DNA from: UBA2882 sp964619485
Lineage (GTDB): Bacteria > Bacillota > Clostridia > Lachnospirales > Lachnospiraceae
Reading direction: 5' to 3'
Length of the DNA stretch: 19,079 bases
NCBI GenBank assembly: GCA_964619485.1
Contig: CAZUCI010000060.1
Location: 1-19,079 of the forward strand
In this document: positions 1 through 8,187 of the stretch, piece after piece
How positions within the stretch are numbered: the first letter of the stretch is position 1
Layout: the number at the start of each line of letters is the position of its first letter
Made by a program: the position numbers and the translations under genes
The notes under the pieces: generated by a model
Told to the model about the DNA's origin: nothing
The model's database searches: none
Seen by the model: the letters and a program-made list of their open reading frames with translations, nothing else

Positions 1-19
1 TCGAATCCTCTAACGCACG
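1..19 (+). tRNA. 3' end of a tRNA gene, possibly tRNA-Arg (partial)
   Basis: The first bases match the end of a tRNA. They show the rest of a TTCGAAT T-loop (the first T lies outside the window), the 3' strand of the T-stem (CCTCT, 7-11), seven acceptor bases (AACGCAC, 12-18) and a G discriminator at 19. No CCA is encoded. The implied 5' acceptor strand GTGCGTT is like clostridial tRNA-Arg genes as I remember them, but the anticodon is outside the window. The tRNA assignment is fairly safe and the isotype is a guess. A terminator follows directly. Confidence 0.65.
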
Positions 20-34
20 CTTATATTTTTAATC

Positions 35-66
35 AGGAATCCTTTTATTTAGAGGATTCCTTTTTT
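35..66 (+). terminator. Intrinsic terminator of the upstream tRNA
   Basis: AGGAATCC (35-42) pairs perfectly with GGATTCCT (54-61) around an 11-base loop. A run of six T (61-66) starts at the end of the stem. It follows the tRNA end by 15 bases and should end that transcript. Confidence 0.85.
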
Positions 67-87
67 AGTGGAATTTCATTCGCTTTA

Positions 88-116
88 TTGACATTAAAAT
101 ACTATTTTGGTAGACT
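88..116 (+). promoter_or_regulatory. Candidate sigma-A promoter for the Rpn-like gene
   Basis: A perfect -35 TTGACA lies at 88-93. After 17 bases comes TAGACT (111-116), which matches the -10 consensus at four of six positions. It would give a leader of about 130 bases before the start codon at 252. The leader can fold: GAGGAGA (183-189) is complementary to TCTCCTC (223-229), just ahead of the ribosome site at 239-243. Confidence 0.5.
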
Positions 117-251
117 GAAATTACATATCTGGGAAACTTCTAAACCGTTCGGTTACAAATCCCCTGTATGAAAAACTAAACAGAGGAGAGACCGATAAAG
201 AGCAGTTCTTTTATAGTGTTGTTCTCCTCAATATAAAAAGGAGAATTGCCT

Positions 252-1172
252 ATGCAAAAGACGAAAGAGGTACGGATACTGGAAAACAAGGGATTCTTAC
301 GTAGAATTACAGAAAGAATCTTTCCCAAGCGGAATGTGAAGGACCGTTTGTTCAGAGCAGCATTCAACGAGAAGAAATATCAGTTGGAGCTTTATAATGC
401 GTTGAATGGAAGTAATTACACAGATGAGGATGAAATTATTTGCTATACTATGGATGATGTTCTTTATTTGTCAATGAAAAATGATTTGTCATTTTTGATT
501 GATGATGTTTTGAATTTATATGAGCATCAAAGTACTGTGAATCCAAATATGCCGCTTAGAGGGCTAATGTATTTGGCAAGACAATACGAAAACTACGTTA
601 ATCAACAAAGTGCCAGTATATATGGAAAAACTCTGGTAAAAATTCCGACCCCACAGTTTGTGGTTTTTTACAACGGAAGTAAAGAAATTCCGGAAGAACA
701 GATATTGAAATTGTCAGATGCATATGCAAGAACTGATGTGGAGCCATGCCTGGAATGTACAGCAAGGATGATTAATATTAACTTTGGACACAATCAGGCA
801 TTACTTGATAAGAGTTCTCGCTTGTATCAATATTCTAGATTTGTTGCAATCTTAAATGAATGTAAGAAAGAAATTCCGGATTTGAGAGAAGCAATTCATG
901 AGGCAATAAAACAGGCAGGAAAAGAAAATCTGCTTCAGGATTTATTGCTTCGTGAAGAAGGCGAGGTGTATTCTATGTTACTTACAGAATTTGATGAAAA
1001 GAAGTATACAAATTGGATTAGAGAAGAAGGACGTATGGAAGGTCGAATGGAAGGACGTATGGAAGGTCGAATGGAAGAGCAGGCAAATACACTTCGCGAG
1101 AAACAACGGGCTGATGATGCAGAAGCAGAGCTATTAAGATTGCGAGCTGAACTTGAGGAAAGCAGGAAATAG
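252..1172 (+). CDS. Rpn/PD-(D/E)XK-type nuclease-like protein with a GRME repeat tail
   Basis: This 306-aa protein resembles the Rpn (recombination-promoting nuclease, formerly 'putative transposase') proteins common in Clostridia. The proposed active site reads D78...E91-H-Q93, the D...ExQ form of the PD-(D/E)XK fold. Residues 100-120 (RGLMYLARQYENYV) and the following FVVFYNGS strand also fit. The C-terminus changes to a charged, probably coiled-coil tail containing four tandem GRME units. I chose ATG 252 because AGGAG at 239-243 is 8 bases upstream; an in-frame TTG at 246 is too close. Rpn proteins are known or presumed DNA endonucleases that promote RecA-independent recombination; that activity is not shown here. 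The next gene begins 58 bases downstream and may be co-transcribed. The family call is fairly sure, the function is not. Confidence 0.72.
   Translation: MQKTKEVRILENKGFLRRITERIFPKRNVKDRLFRAAFNEKKYQLELYNALNGSNYTDEDEIICYTMDDVLYLSMKNDLSFLIDDVLNLYEHQSTVNPNMPLRGLMYLARQYENYVNQQSASIYGKTLVKIPTPQFVVFYNGSKEIPEEQILKLSDAYARTDVEPCLECTARMININFGHNQALLDKSSRLYQYSRFVAILNECKKEIPDLREAIHEAIKQAGKENLLQDLLLREEGEVYSMLLTEFDEKKYTNWIREEGRMEGRMEGRMEGRMEEQANTLREKQRADDAEAELLRLRAELEESRK
1029..1076 (+). repeat. Two tandem copies of a 24-bp unit coding for (GRME)4
   Basis: The 24-bp unit at 1029-1052 (GGACGTATGGAAGGTCGAATGGAA is its content, split as two 12-mers) is repeated without change at 1053-1076. Each 12-mer encodes Gly-Arg-Met-Glu. 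The repeat is in frame, so changes in copy number would lengthen or shorten the protein tail by four or eight residues. Confidence 0.9.
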
Positions 1173-1230
1173 AAAAGGCAGTAATATCATGTGGTAAATC
1201 AGCACATAGAAATCGTGGGGAGGCAATCCA

Positions 1231-2991
1231 ATGAACATAGAAGGAATCAGCATTTTATTTCCTCCAATAGAGGGTGTGAAATATAAAGAACTATCTGAGA
1301 CAACCTGTCACGACCTGGGACTGGATGCAATCTGTCAGAAGCTGACGCCAAAGGAAAACGAACAGAGAATGATTCTGTCTGTTATTTCCAAAATGACCGG
1401 CAATGCTGAGGTCGCAAAATTCAGACAGGAAGTGTTTGCAGATATATTGAAGATGCCGAAGATGCGTAATCGCATGATGGAACTCCTTGATCAGGTTCGT
1501 TTTTTGAAGGATTATGGAAGCTTCAAGAGAGATTATGATAAAAAAGCAAGCTTGTGGGATTTGCTACACAGATTAGAGGAAATCAATGACTATATTAAGT
1601 GCGTCGAAGCAATCAGGGAATGCTTAAGTGCAGAAGAAATTCATTCAGACGGATTGAAGGAATTGCATAGATATGTAGAAAAAATATATGAGGATGCCCT
1701 ATTTGCACAGATGAAAAAGGATATAGAGGGATTAAAGGCAACAACCTCTGATATCAGAAGCGTGACGGTGGGAATCAATGTGAATGAGCGCTTTGAAGCA
1801 GGTTCAATTGGTCTGATTTCGGTAAATAACAAACCCTTCAAAAATTCTAATATTGTTTCCAATTTTGCACAGGCACTGGCAGTAAAAGATGGTTTACATG
1901 AGGGAACAGAGTGGAATGGAGATATGCATTTTCACCCAATTGAAAAAGAAGGCATAATTCCATTTGAAAAGCTGGAGAAGCAGGCCGGTTTTGCAGCAAT
2001 GCAGAGTACGCCTTTTATGGATAATCGTGTGAGGGCTTCCATTGTCAATATTCCTGAAAACGAAGGAACGGAAGAATCAACACATTATATGTCAAAAGTA
2101 GTGGATCAGATGTTGAGTTTAACGGTTCGTAAGCTGAGAGAAGTGTTGTCTAAATATGTTACGGTTACGATTACCAGGATGACGGATTTGATTCCTGAGT
2201 TTATGTACTATATTAAGTTTGCGGAGTATATTGAAAAAATGTCCGGGCAGGGCTTCCTGGTTTCAAAGGCTAATGTGTTGGACAATGAAATTGGAGAAAT
2301 CTTAACAGAGAAAGAAAGCAACGCATCATTACTGTCTATGCAGGCAAAGGAAATTTACAACTTAAAATTAACCTTTGCGGGTGAAACCGAAGCAAAATCC
2401 ATTGTATATAACGATTTGGATTTCAGCAGAGAACATTTAGTATATATTCTGACAGGGGCAAATCGTGGTGGAAAAACGACGATTACCCAGGCGATTGGTC
2501 AGTTGTTTGTCTTGGCACAGGGAGGAATTTTTGTTCCGGGAAAAGAATTTTCCTATGTTCCGGTAGATTGCATCTACACCCATTTTCCGGCGGATGAAGA
2601 TAAAACCATGGATCTTGGAAGACTGGGAGAGGAATGTACCAGATTTAAAGATATGTATGAAAACTGCACCAAAGAAAGTCTGCTGCTGTTGAACGAGACC
2701 TTTTCGACCACTTCCTTTGAGGAAGGTTATTATATTGCAAAGGATTCCATTAAAGCGATTTTACAAAAGGGCGTACGAACGATTTACAACACACATATGC
2801 ATAAGCTGGCTTTCGAATTGGACGAAGTGAATGCACAGAGCGAGAAGGGAAAGGCAGCATCGCTGGTTGTAAAGACAGATGGAAAAAATCGTTCCTTTAA
2901 GATTGAACTTGCACCACCGGAGGGAATGTCTTATGCAAGAGATATTGCGGTCAAATATGGGGTTACCTATGAGATGCTGACAGGAAAATAA
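1231..2991 (+). CDS. Stand-alone MutS-family ATPase (domain III-V type, no mismatch-binding domain)
   Basis: The 586-aa protein carries the MutS core and ATPase domains but lacks the N-terminal mismatch-binding domain of true MutS. Residues 25-75 (DLGLDAI...FRQEVFADI) resemble the start of the MutS core. The Walker A motif is TGANRGGKTT (408-417), close to MutS TGPNMGGKST. The Walker B equivalent is LLLLNETFSTTS, with N488-E489 where MutS has Asp-Glu. THMH (521-524) fits the MutS H-loop. No C-terminal Smr domain is present, so it is not MutS2. The start ATG has GGGGAGG at 1217-1223 as ribosome site, 7 bases away. Such MutS paralogues are widespread in Clostridia and have no settled role. It may be co-transcribed with the Rpn-like nuclease upstream. 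The family call is certain, the function open. Confidence 0.85.
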   Translation: MNIEGISILFPPIEGVKYKELSETTCHDLGLDAICQKLTPKENEQRMILSVISKMTGNAEVAKFRQEVFADILKMPKMRNRMMELLDQVRFLKDYGSFKRDYDKKASLWDLLHRLEEINDYIKCVEAIRECLSAEEIHSDGLKELHRYVEKIYEDALFAQMKKDIEGLKATTSDIRSVTVGINVNERFEAGSIGLISVNNKPFKNSNIVSNFAQALAVKDGLHEGTEWNGDMHFHPIEKEGIIPFEKLEKQAGFAAMQSTPFMDNRVRASIVNIPENEGTEESTHYMSKVVDQMLSLTVRKLREVLSKYVTVTITRMTDLIPEFMYYIKFAEYIEKMSGQGFLVSKANVLDNEIGEILTEKESNASLLSMQAKEIYNLKLTFAGETEAKSIVYNDLDFSREHLVYILTGANRGGKTTITQAIGQLFVLAQGGIFVPGKEFSYVPVDCIYTHFPADEDKTMDLGRLGEECTRFKDMYENCTKESLLLLNETFSTTSFEEGYYIAKDSIKAILQKGVRTIYNTHMHKLAFELDEVNAQSEKGKAASLVVKTDGKNRSFKIELAPPEGMSYARDIAVKYGVTYEMLTGK

Positions 2992-2992
2992 T

Positions 2993-3014
2993 GTCAGGGG
3001 CAGAAGCCTCTGGC
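2993..3014. terminator. Hairpin between convergent genes, probable terminator
   Basis: GTCAGGGGC (2993-3001) pairs with GCCTCTGGC (3006-3014) around an AGAA tetraloop; two pairs are G-T. It lies in the 29-bp space between the stops of the MutS-like gene and the convergent MerR gene. There is no long T run on either side, so termination efficiency is uncertain. Confidence 0.55.
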
Positions 3015-3020
3015 AAGTAT

Positions 3021-3824
3021 TTATGCTAAAATTTGCAGCTCAAAGGTCATATCTGTTTTTTCTGTCTCTTCTTTTAATAAATCAGTTTCAATAAAAGTGA
3101 CATTTTTGAGCTCCTTCGCACTGAGGGCGAAGATGTCGGCGGCACCCTCAATGGTGTGGCCTTTGGACTGATGGCAGATGTAGTTTCCGGATGGAAGTGT
3201 GCGGAGTCCTTCAATTTGACGGCCCCAGTCACCAGCAGCATTTTCTGCCAGGGGTGCAACATGCAGGAAGACGTATTTAGTTACTTTTCCATTATGATAA
3301 TCATAAATCAGCCCCGAGGGATAGGAAGCGGCCAGTCCCATGCGCTGCGCGGAAACAAAGAGCGACAGAAGCTTGGGGTTGTAATGCTCCATATCCGTAT
3401 ATTCATCAAAAGGAATGGTAAGAACTGTACGTGACAGAAGCATTCGGTGATGACATCCTGTCGGAAGCGCCAGCGGCTGTTTATTTTCTACAGCATGAAT
3501 AACAGACTGCAGCTGCTCCAGCTTTTGATACATGGAACGGATACGGTTCTCTGCTATAACCTTACTGTCGCCCAACAGACGCAGCAAATCAGGACTACCG
3601 GAGACATCCTTATATTGATTCATGTCTTTCAATGGAATCCCCAGTTCAACGCAGAGAGAAATTGCGTCAAGAAGATAAAGCTGGTTTTCCCTGTAATAGC
3701 GGTAGCCGGTGGTGTGATCTGTTAAAGCCGGTTTGAAAATGCCTATTTCGTCATAATATCGTAAGGATTTTATGCTTACATGTTTTAGCTTTGATACTTT
3801 TCCGATGGAAAGATAACCCTTCAT
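3021..3824 (-). CDS. MerR-family transcriptional regulator with GyrI-like effector domain
   Basis: The 267-aa protein begins with a classic MerR winged helix-turn-helix: YLSIGKVSKLKHVSIKSLRYYDEIGIF (about residues 4-30), then the wing with GYRYY (about 40-44) and the second helix pair ending near residue 68. A dimerisation helix follows (about 75-115). The C-terminal 150 residues look like the GyrI-like/BmrR effector-binding domain and end in FELQI, a strand typical of that fold. BmrR/BltR relatives bind hydrophobic drugs and activate promoters with unusual spacers. There is no efflux pump next to it. The nearest possible target is the divergent cardiolipin synthase, whose promoter contains an inverted repeat. 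A ribosome site (GGGAGA on the minus strand, 3834-3839) precedes the ATG at 3824 by 9 bases. Family certain, ligand and target unknown. Confidence 0.9.
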   Translation of the reverse strand: MKGYLSIGKVSKLKHVSIKSLRYYDEIGIFKPALTDHTTGYRYYRENQLYLLDAISLCVELGIPLKDMNQYKDVSGSPDLLRLLGDSKVIAENRIRSMYQKLEQLQSVIHAVENKQPLALPTGCHHRMLLSRTVLTIPFDEYTDMEHYNPKLLSLFVSAQRMGLAASYPSGLIYDYHNGKVTKYVFLHVAPLAENAAGDWGRQIEGLRTLPSGNYICHQSKGHTIEGAADIFALSAKELKNVTFIETDLLKEETEKTDMTFELQILA

Positions 3825-3943
3825 GTTCCATGTTCTCCCAAAGTGAATTTCTTATATGTTTTTTATACATGTCTGTAATATAAATCTATTATTACATAAA
3901 AAGAAAAAGCTTTCCATATACAAGAAGGCAGAAAAAGCATAAT

Positions 3944-3972
3944 TTAACATTTTTTGAAAATTATGTTAAGAT
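3944..3972 (+). promoter_or_regulatory. Promoter of cls with an inverted repeat operator
   Basis: The -35 is TTAACA (3944-3949, five of six). The -10 is TAAGAT (3967-3972, four of six) with an upstream TG (3964-3965) as in extended -10 promoters; the spacer is 17. A perfect inverted repeat, TTAACAT (3944-3950) and ATGTTAA (3963-3969), separated by 12 bases, is laid over exactly these elements. This is where MerR-family dimers bind. The divergent MerR gene makes it the obvious candidate regulator, by inference only. Confidence 0.6.
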
Positions 3973-4037
3973 AGGATAGTCATTAAAAGATAAAGTGGAA
4001 CAGGTAAAAATAATAATTTCGCTATAAGGGGAAAATA

Positions 4038-5642
4038 ATGGGTGAGAAATTCGAGAGAGGAAAAGTAAGAATACGAAGTCGGGCAGTAAAGATTCGACAT
4101 GGAAGTTTGCAGGCACTGATTAAGCTGGTATTCAGCCGCGTTATGCTCACGGCGCTGTTGGTGATGATTCAGGCACTTTTTCTGTTTGGCGTTTTCAGCT
4201 GGATGGGAAACTATTCCAAGATTGTGATGTACTCATTGAATATTCTTGCAGCAATTCTGGTGATAGGTATTATTAACAGCAATGATAATCCGGCATTTAA
4301 GATGACCTGGATGATATTTTTGTGTGCGTTTCCGCTGTTTGGTATATTTTTGTATATTATTATTCAGATTAATCCTGCCAGATATGGAACAAAGAAGGCA
4401 CTTCATCAGAGAATTGGAGAGACTGCACCATTTCTTCAACCAAATCTGGACACGCTGGAGCGTATTGTGGAAGAAAAAGAGCCAGTAGCAGATATTGCTT
4501 ATTATATTCAGAATATCAATGGCTTTCCAATCTATGATAAGACTAAGGTAAAGTATTTCAGTTGTGGAGAAGAGAAGCTTCGAGATCTTCTGCCGGAACT
4601 GGAAAAAGCAGAAAAATTTATTTTTCTGGAGTACTTTATTATTGCTCCTGGAAAAGTGTGGGATCAGATTCTTGAGGTTCTGGAGAGAAAAGCGGCAGCA
4701 GGAGTGGAAGTTCGTGTTATGTATGACGGATTTTGTGCAATGCTGAATCTTCCAATACATTATTCAAGAAAGCTGCGGGAAAAAGGGATTCTTGCAAAAT
4801 CCTTTTCGCCGGTAATTCCACTTTTATCTTCTCATCAGAATTACCGTGACCACAGGAAAATCCTTGTAATCGACGGAAAGGTTGCCTACAATGGTGGAAT
4901 CAATCTGGCGGACGAATATATGAATCTGATTGTGCGCTTTGGTCATTGGAAGGATACTGCTGTCAAACTGGAAGGAGACGCAGTGAAAAGCTTTACCGCA
5001 ATGTTCCTTCAAATATGGAATATGACGGAGCGTGGAAGCGAAGATTACGGAAAGTATCTGAATGTGGATGCTGCACCTGATTTATCCGGAGAAGTTGGTT
5101 ATGTTATGCCCTATGATGACGACCCGTGTAATGGGGAAGATGTTGCAGAGGAAATCTATATTGATATCCTGAGCAAGGCACAGAATTATGTATATATTAT
5201 GACGCCCTACCTGGTGCCGGAAAATGAGATTATCACAGCACTTAGATTTGCGGCTCAGAGAGGTGTGGATGTCCGTATTATTATGCCTCATATCCCGGAT
5301 AAAAAGATTACCTTCAGTATAGGACATACCTATTATATGCAGCTTCTGGAAGCCGGTGTTAAAATATATGAGTACACGCCTGGATTTGTTCATGCCAAAA
5401 TGTTTTTATCAGATGATGTGAGAGGTGTGGTTGGTACCATTAATCTGGATTTCAGAAGTCTGTATGAGCATTATGAATGTGCAACCTTTATGTATAAAAG
5501 TCCTGCACTGTCACAGATGAAGGCCGATTTCAGAAAAACCTTTGAAAAATGCCAGAGATTTTATCCGGAGGATTACAAAAAGCTTCCACTGTATATGCGT
5601 ATGATTGGAAGAGTATTCCGTCTTTTGGCACCACTTATGTAG
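4038..5642 (+). CDS. cls: Cardiolipin synthase (phospholipase D superfamily)
   Basis: The 534-aa protein has the bacterial Cls architecture. Three hydrophobic segments lie near residues 34-56, 62-80 and 89-109 and anchor it in the cytoplasmic membrane. Two PLD catalytic motifs follow: H272-R-K274-ILVI-D279 and H452-A-K454-MFLS-D459, both complete HxKxxxxD. Cls enzymes join two phosphatidylglycerol molecules into cardiolipin plus glycerol. Length and spacing of the two motifs (about 180 residues) are normal for the family. The ATG lies behind an AAGGGGAAA ribosome site at 4026-4034. It is transcribed alone from the promoter at 3944-3972 and ends at a strong hairpin shared with the convergent cellobiose phosphorylase gene. 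The call is very safe at family level; the exact phospholipid substrate is inferred. Confidence 0.95.
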   Translation: MGEKFERGKVRIRSRAVKIRHGSLQALIKLVFSRVMLTALLVMIQALFLFGVFSWMGNYSKIVMYSLNILAAILVIGIINSNDNPAFKMTWMIFLCAFPLFGIFLYIIIQINPARYGTKKALHQRIGETAPFLQPNLDTLERIVEEKEPVADIAYYIQNINGFPIYDKTKVKYFSCGEEKLRDLLPELEKAEKFIFLEYFIIAPGKVWDQILEVLERKAAAGVEVRVMYDGFCAMLNLPIHYSRKLREKGILAKSFSPVIPLLSSHQNYRDHRKILVIDGKVAYNGGINLADEYMNLIVRFGHWKDTAVKLEGDAVKSFTAMFLQIWNMTERGSEDYGKYLNVDAAPDLSGEVGYVMPYDDDPCNGEDVAEEIYIDILSKAQNYVYIMTPYLVPENEIITALRFAAQRGVDVRIIMPHIPDKKITFSIGHTYYMQLLEAGVKIYEYTPGFVHAKMFLSDDVRGVVGTINLDFRSLYEHYECATFMYKSPALSQMKADFRKTFEKCQRFYPEDYKKLPLYMRMIGRVFRLLAPLM

Positions 5643-5682
5643 AAAGCGTATATTTAACCTCAATTGAAAAGAGAAAAATAAG

Positions 5683-5717
5683 AAAAGGGAGCCGCACACA
5701 TTGTGCAGCTCCCTTTT
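5683..5717. terminator. Bidirectional intrinsic terminator between cls and cellobiose phosphorylase
   Basis: AAAAGGGAGC (5683-5692) pairs with GCTCCCTTTT (5708-5717), continued after one C-A mismatch by GCACA (5694-5698) and TGTGC (5702-5706) around a 3-base loop. The A run on one side and T run on the other make it work in both directions, as suits two convergent genes. Confidence 0.9.
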
Positions 5718-5739
5718 ATGTGGTTTAAATCAAATGAAG

Positions 5740-8187
5740 TCAGCCCATTGTAACAACAACGTCGTAAGAGGTCTTTCCAGCAACATAAGGAACGATGCAG
5801 CCATCAACAGGTGTTCCGTCAACGGTCATGGAAGCAACTCCCTTTTCTACATTATCAGGATTTACAACCTTGATGTTGTATGTACCCTCGCGGAATTTAC
5901 GAGTGATTTCAAAATCGCCAAAATTCTTTGGAACGCAAGGATTAATGGAGAGACCCTTGTGTGTAGCACTTACACCCAGAATGTACTGGGAGATATTAAC
6001 AAATGTCCAGGCAGCTGTACCTGTTAACCAGGAGTTCTTTGCCTCACCATGGAATTTTGCATCACGTCCGGCAACCATCTGTGCATATACATAAGGCTCT
6101 GTTCTGTGAATTTCACTGATTTCCTCTACGTAAGCAGGGCAGGTCTTCTGATAGATCTCAAAAGCTCTGTCTCCACGGCCAATCACTGTTTCAGCGATGG
6201 ATACCCATGGATTGTTGTGGCAGAAGATACCGGCATTCTCTTTATATCCTGGTGGATAAGAGGATACTTCACCAAGCTCGAGATGATATTTGGTGTAAGC
6301 AGGCTGTAAAATCATAACACCATATTTGGTATCAAGTCTTTCTTTTACGGAATCTAAAGCTTTTTTAGCTTCGCCGGTTTCAACACCGACACCGGCAAGA
6401 ACACAGAAGCCCTGTGGCTCGATGAAAATCTGTCCTTCTTCACATTCTTTGGAACCAACCTTATGGCTGTATGCGTCATAAGNNNNNNNNNNCGAACCAT
6501 TCGCCATCCCAACCGTCGGTAAGAAGAGCTTTGTTCATCTTTTCTACTTCAGCGCGGGCATAATCAGCTTCCGCTTTATCGCCAACAAGATCACACAGAT
6601 CAGCATATTCCTGACCATATTTCACAAACATACCACCGATAAATACGGATTCAGCGACTGGTCCTTCACTAGGTCCAAAGGTCTGGAAGGATTCACCTGG
6701 ATGCTCGGAAAAGCAGTTTAAGTTCAAGCAGTCATTCCAGTCAGCACGACCGATTAATGGAAGGTTATGAGGTCCTTTGTGATTAACAATGTAATCAAAG
6801 GAACGTTTTAAGTGATTTAATAATGGAGTAGCCTTGCTCTCATCATTATCAAATGGAACCATAATATCCAGAATGGACATATCTCCACTTTCTTTGATGT
6901 AAGCAGAGGTTCCGGCAATGAGCCATAATGGATCATCATTGAAACCGGATCCAATATCGGCATTTCCCTTTTTGGTAANNNNNNNNNNGGCTGATACTGA
7001 TGATAAGCGCTGCCATCTTCAAACTGAGTAGAAGCAATATCGATAATTCTGTCTTTTGCACGTTCTGGAATCAGATGAACAAAACCGAGTAAATCCTGGC
7101 AGGAATCACGGAATCCCATTCCACGGCCGATTCCCGATTCATAATAGGAAGCGGAACGTGACATATTAAAGGTTACCATGCACTGGTACTGGTTCCAGAT
7201 GTTAACCATACGGTCAACCTTATCATTGGAAGATTTCACAGTGTATTTGGAAAGAAGACCATCCCAGTATGTCTGAAGCTCTTCAAAAGCTTTTGCTACA
7301 TCAGCATCTGTCTGGTATTTTGCAAGCATTTTGTTGGCCGGATCTTTTTTGATCACGCCGGGAGCTTCCCATTTGTCTGTATCCGGGTTCTCACAGTAAC
7401 CAAGAACAAACACAAAAGTTTTGGATTCACCAGGAGCAAGAGTAACATTGATCTGATGGGAAGCGATTGGAGACCATCCGCTGGCCATGGAGTTGGTAGC
7501 CTGTCCGTTGGCAACAACCTCAGGATCATTGGCTCCACGGTAGGAACCGAGGAAAGCATCACGGCTTGTATCAAAACCGTCTACTTTCGTATTAACAGAG
7601 TAAACAGCATAGTGATTACGACGCTCTCTGTATTCTGTTTTGTGATAAATTGTTGAACCAATAACTTCAACCTCGCCAGTGCTTAAGTTTCTCTGGAAGT
7701 TTCGAAGGTCTTCGTCTGCATTCCACAGACACCATTCTACATAGGAGAATAATTTAATTTCTTTCACACTGTCAGATTTGTTGGTCAGTGTTACCTGGCT
7801 TACTTCACAGGTATCGTTCATTGGAACGAAGGTGAGAACAGATGCTTCTACATTATTCTTGGAGCCTGTAAAACGGGAATAACCAATACCGTGACGGCAT
7901 TCATAGCTGTCAAGCTCTGTCTGGGTAGGTTTCCAGCCTGGATTCCAAACGGTATCGCCATCTTTTATATAGAAGTATTTGCCGTTGATATCACCAGGAA
8001 CATCGTTGTAGCGGTAACGGGTAATGCGGAGCAGCTTTGCATCTTTATAGAAAGAATAGCCACCGCAGGTGTTGGAAATCAGAGAGAAGAACTCATTACA
8101 TCCAAGGTAGTTGATCCAGGGAAGTGGAGTCTTCGGAGTGGTGATGACATACTCGCGGTTGTCATCGTCAAAGTAACCAAATTTCAT
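5740..8187 (-). CDS. cbp: Cellobiose phosphorylase, GH94 (two assembly gaps inside)
   Basis: This gene encodes a GH94 cellobiose phosphorylase, which splits cellobiose with phosphate into glucose 1-phosphate and glucose in the cytoplasm. Three pieces are readable: 8187-6989 (399 codons), 6976-6494 (161 codons) and 6480-5740 (246 codons plus stop). They are separated by 10-N gaps that break the frame as written. If the first gap hides Pro-Leu and the second three residues (likely Val-Arg-Ala), the product is 811 aa, normal for the family. Conserved motifs: RGMGFRDSCQD (R355, D361), GFNDDPLW (413-419), and ADWNDC with the proposed general acid D483. R355, D361 and D483 sit at a constant offset of 7 from the catalytic residues I recall for the Cellvibrio gilvus enzyme (R362, D368, D490). 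Ribosome site AAAGGA is 9 bases before the ATG. It is divergent from the sugar importer it probably serves. Cellodextrin phosphorylase is longer and less likely. Confidence 0.93.
6483..6492. other. Assembly gap (10 N) inside cellobiose phosphorylase
   Basis: Ten N fill this place. The minus-strand reading before it ends DGEWF plus one G, and after it resumes with CT then YDAY. GH94 relatives read ...GEW-F/Y-x-R-A-Y-D... here. Three residues (G.., CG., GCT) would use six missing bases, so ten N is probably a placeholder length. Confidence 0.9.
6979..6988. other. Assembly gap (10 N) inside cellobiose phosphorylase
   Basis: Ten N fill this place. The minus-strand reading before it ends YHQYQ plus CC, and after it resumes TT then TKKGNADIG. 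Two missing bases would give Pro (CCN) and Leu (CTT), the expected YHQYQPLTKKGN. Ten N is therefore likely a placeholder. Confidence 0.9.

Noticed and set aside
252..1172. Active transposon from the 'putative transposase' label of Rpn proteins
   Set aside because: No terminal inverted repeats, target duplications or insertion-sequence structure were seen around it.
1231..2991. MutS1 or MutS2 mismatch/recombination protein
   Set aside because: The mismatch-binding domain of MutS1 and the Smr domain of MutS2 are both absent, and the Walker B motif differs.
5795..6309. Plus-strand frames opposite the cellobiose phosphorylase
   Set aside because: They are shadows of a strongly conserved GH94 coding frame on the minus strand.
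6476..6880. Separate small gene or pseudogene fragments in the phosphorylase region
   Set aside because: The pieces join into one GH94 protein; the breaks are at N runs, so they are assembly gaps, not mutations.
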